64,000 bases of DNA from Symbiodinium natans (Eukaryota > Sar > Dinophyceae > Suessiales > Symbiodiniaceae). The stretch covers positions 566,001-630,000 of the forward strand of contig CAJNDS010000735.1 in NCBI GenBank assembly GCA_905221605.1. Reading direction: 5' to 3'. Made by a program: the position numbers and the translations under genes. This document shows positions 61,691-64,000 of the stretch, piece after piece. The notes beneath the pieces are model-generated. The model was not told where the DNA came from. It worked only from the letters and a program-made list of their open reading frames with translations, and ran no database searches. Position 1 is the stretch's first letter; every line of letters begins with the position of its first letter.

Positions 61691-62078
61691 GATGTTTAGC
61701 AGCTCCAGGGGCTCAACCCTAAACCCTCAACTTACAGGGTCCTTAAGGGTTTAGGGTTCAGGGTTTAGGGTTAAGGGTTTAGGGTTTAGGGTTTAGGGTT
61801 TGGGGTTTGGGGTTTCGGGTTTCGGGTTTAGGGTTTAGGGTTTAGGGAGGCAGCCAAGGGAAGCTTACGGAGCCTTAGGGAGCATTGGGGACTAATCCCT
61901 TCCCCCTAACCCCCCCCCCCCCCCCAATAGAAACTCGAAATGTGTTGTTTTTTGGGGGGATGGGGGGGGTTTTATCAAAATGTCATGTCTTGGGTCCAAA
62001 GGGTTTGGGGTGTAGGCTTCAGGCTTTGGAGGGTTTAAGCAATGACTTAACCCTGAGAGCGTAGGGCTTTGCAGCCAA

Positions 62079-62090
62079 CACACACACACA

Positions 62091-62174
<84 letters not shown>

Positions 62175-62177
62175 CCG

Positions 62178-62211
<34 letters not shown>

Positions 62212-62214
62212 ACA

Positions 62215-62307
<93 letters not shown>

Positions 62308-62545
62308 GCGCGCGCGAGCCCACACCACACCCACACCACCACACCACACCCACACCCACACCCACACCCACACCCACCACACACCACACCCACACCCACA
62401 CCCACACCCCCACCCACACCCACACCCACACCCACACCCACACCCACACCCACACCCACACCCACACCCACACCCACACCCACACCCACACCCACACCCA
62501 CACCCACACCCACACCCACACCCACACCCACACCCACACCCCGCA
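62079..62545. repeat. Compound microsatellite
   Basis: (CACG)n, then (CA)n, then (CCCACA)n, in order over 470 bp. The long frames of repeated residues on both strands are artefacts. Confidence 0.97.
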
Positions 62546-62785
62546 CGCACGCACTCACTCATTCACACGGGAAGGGAGCTTCAGGATGTTGGTCGGCTTG
62601 AGGGTTTTAGGAGCCCTGAACCGCCCCCCTAATTCGGAATAGGGTTTACAAGGCAGGGTCGGTTTCGGCAGGATTTTCCGGAAAGTGTGTTCATAATGAG
62701 GGGGGGCGTTTAATGAAAGGGGGAAGGGACGTCAGTATATTGCTGAGGAGTGAGACGCAGGGAAAGGGACTCGTGCATGTGTCTT

Positions 62786-62930
62786 CGGAGTAGGCCCTTA
62801 TTCCCTTTTTTTCGGCTTTAGGTTCCCTTGTATTCCCCTTAAAACCAAGGAGGGCACCGTTTTTTCCCCCAGGTAACTCTTGGCCCTAAACCCTAAACCC
62901 TAAACCCTAAACCCTAAACCCTAAACCCTA
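62786..62930. mobile_element. Family B element with terminal CCCTAAA array, copy 10
   Basis: GGAGTAGGCCCTTATTCCC at the left and GGTAACTCTTGG at the right, where a CCCTAAA array begins in place of the normal GCCTAG end. Confidence 0.7.
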
Positions 62931-62931
62931 G

Positions 62932-63037
62932 AGAAGCATCAAGTTCCACCACGGTCTGGAGGATATTCCGTGATGGCGACATCCGCTGGCTGACGGTGCC
63001 TCCCTCATCTCAGGCGGCGCGGGATTCAGGATCTGTG
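62932..63037 (+). CDS. Exon directly bounded by arrays on both sides
   Basis: Starts after CCCTAG (the last unit of the CCCTAAA array) with one base, then 35 codons EASSSTTVWRIFRDGDIRWL, TVPPSSQAARDSGSV, ending GTG against GTTTAGGG. Coding-like centre TVWRIFRDGDIRWL. Unknown protein. Confidence 0.65.
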
Positions 63038-63140
63038 GTTTAGGGTTTAGGGTTTAGGGTTTAGGGTTTAGGATTTAGGGTTTAGGGTTTAGGGTTCAGG
63101 GTTGAGGGTTCAGGGTTTAGTAATTTAGGGTTTAGGAATC
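63038..63140. repeat. TTTAGGG array
   Basis: About 14 units, supplying the donor of the preceding exon. Confidence 0.95.
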
Positions 63141-63186
63141 GTATAGGGTGTTTTGTATTGGCATACACCCTAAACTCCAAGCCAAC

Positions 63187-63258
63187 ATGGGCAGCAAAGG
63201 TTCTGGCAGTGACACTGCTGCCAGAAGTCAGAGGTCTCGAGCTCTGCTCTTTTTGTTG
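63187..63258 (+). CDS. Possible first exon
   Basis: ATG in a good context (CCAACATGG) followed by GSKGSGSDTAARSQRSRALL then FLL, ending before GTTAGGG. Ser/Arg-rich N-terminus then hydrophobic: possible start of a signal or transit peptide. Confidence 0.45.
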
Positions 63259-63356
63259 GTTAGGGTTTTGGGCTTTTAGGGTTAAGGGTCTAGGGTCTAG
63301 GGTCTAGGGTCTAGGGTTTAGGGTTTAGGGTTTAGGGTTTAGGGTTTAGGGTTTAG

Positions 63357-63486
63357 GGTTGATTTGGTATCATTCCAAGAATACCTCGCACATCGGCGTG
63401 CTGCGGGCGGCGCAGTCTGTGCAATTGCATCCAGGTTGTCTTTCTGCATTAGGGCATTAGGGGCCCTGCACGCTTACCCAGTGTGA
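63357..63486 (+). CDS. Exon candidate, frame ambiguous
   Basis: After an array ending GTTTAG. One frame reads FQEYLAHRRAAGGAVCAIAS, then a TGA at 63484; another reads YHSKNTSHIGVLRAAQSVQL and ends at a possible GTTGTC donor. Which one is used cannot be told. Confidence 0.45.
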
Positions 63487-63864
63487 CAAAATCCTTCCTA
63501 AATTAGGCCTAACCCTAAACCCGAAGCACTTAACCCTAAACCCTAAACCAAGAGCAAACATCGGAGCACCCAGAGCAACCCACGCTTATCTGAATGCCAA
63601 TACACCTGAAGCCCTTCTTCGCACTAGACTTATATATGCCCTGGCCTACACCAGCCTGATCCAACCTTGAAACCAGAAACACCCTGCTAAACCATGCTAA
63701 ACCCTAAGCTTAAACTTTACTAACCCCGTAAAAATCGCTGACGCCAGGCCGATCTAGAGTTATCTATGTACCTCTACAGACGGGATATACTATGCGCTGC
63801 CTTGCCTGAACTCCTGGGCCCACTTCCCCATCTCACCGGTGGATAGGTACGTGGACCCGAAACC

Positions 63865-63980
63865 CTACCCAGAGACTCCAAAACCCCTTAATTAAGGAAT
63901 ATACCTTAAATCATATTAGGGTTCCGATTATACTTTAAGGTATATTCCTTAATTAAGCGGTTTTGGAGTCTCTGGGTGCA
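63865..63980. mobile_element. Family M element, intact copy
   Basis: CCCAGAGACTCCAAAACC at the left and GGTTTTGGAGTCTCTGGG at the right match perfectly; inner arms CTTAATTAAGGAATATACCT and its complement also match. Confidence 0.85.
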
Positions 63981-64000
63981 CCCGAAACCCTACACCGCAA

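Noticed and set aside
61892..62632. ORFs of up to 220 codons with Cys/Val, Val/Gly or His/Thr repeats
   Set aside because: They are read through the CA, CACG and CCCACA microsatellite on both strands.

Overview
The window looks like nuclear DNA of a dinoflagellate, or less likely a close alveolate relative. Degenerate TTTAGGG/CCCTAAA (telomere-type) arrays occur throughout it in both orientations. Most exon-like blocks are 25-240 nt, lie on the + strand, and sit between those arrays or between short inverted-repeat elements. Some candidate introns seem to start with GC rather than GT. A retroelement C-terminus of a dinoflagellate-like type is present. No rRNA, tRNA, CRISPR or bacterial operon structure was seen. 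The window is not a chromosome end, because unique coding-like DNA separates all the arrays.

Layout. 0-4.6 kb: arrays with a few small exons. 4.65-7.9 kb: an island without arrays or elements, with several exon-like segments. 8-24.2 kb: arrays, introner-like elements and + strand exons, including a four-exon model at 10.88-11.43 kb, a two-exon model with a 41-bp all-repeat intron at 15.52-15.72 kb, and an exon between two copies of one element at 22.99-23.14 kb. 25-26.5 kb: minus-strand retroelement remnant. 27-48 kb: many small + strand exons, several resembling OPR/RAP-type helical-repeat RNA-binding proteins, plus one exon with a divergent histone H3 fold (33.09-33.40 kb). 48.8-49.6 kb: an 800-bp AT-rich tract. 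50-61.5 kb: further + strand exons, several ending in stop codons, and a large foldback at 57.2-57.6 kb. 62-64 kb: CA-type microsatellite and the last exons.

The main result is structural. Many introns appear to consist of, or be built around, telomere-type heptamers. The unit GTTTAGG begins with GT and contains TTTAG, so an array of any length offers GT...AG ends; about ten exons end directly at a GTTTAG supplied by an array. The other introns coincide with at least a dozen families of short elements with terminal inverted repeats (named A to P here), which look like introners. In several cases an array sits inside one of these elements. Exon boundaries were inferred by eye from open frames, splice-like dinucleotides and phase matching; none is backed by transcript data. 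Most proteins could not be identified.
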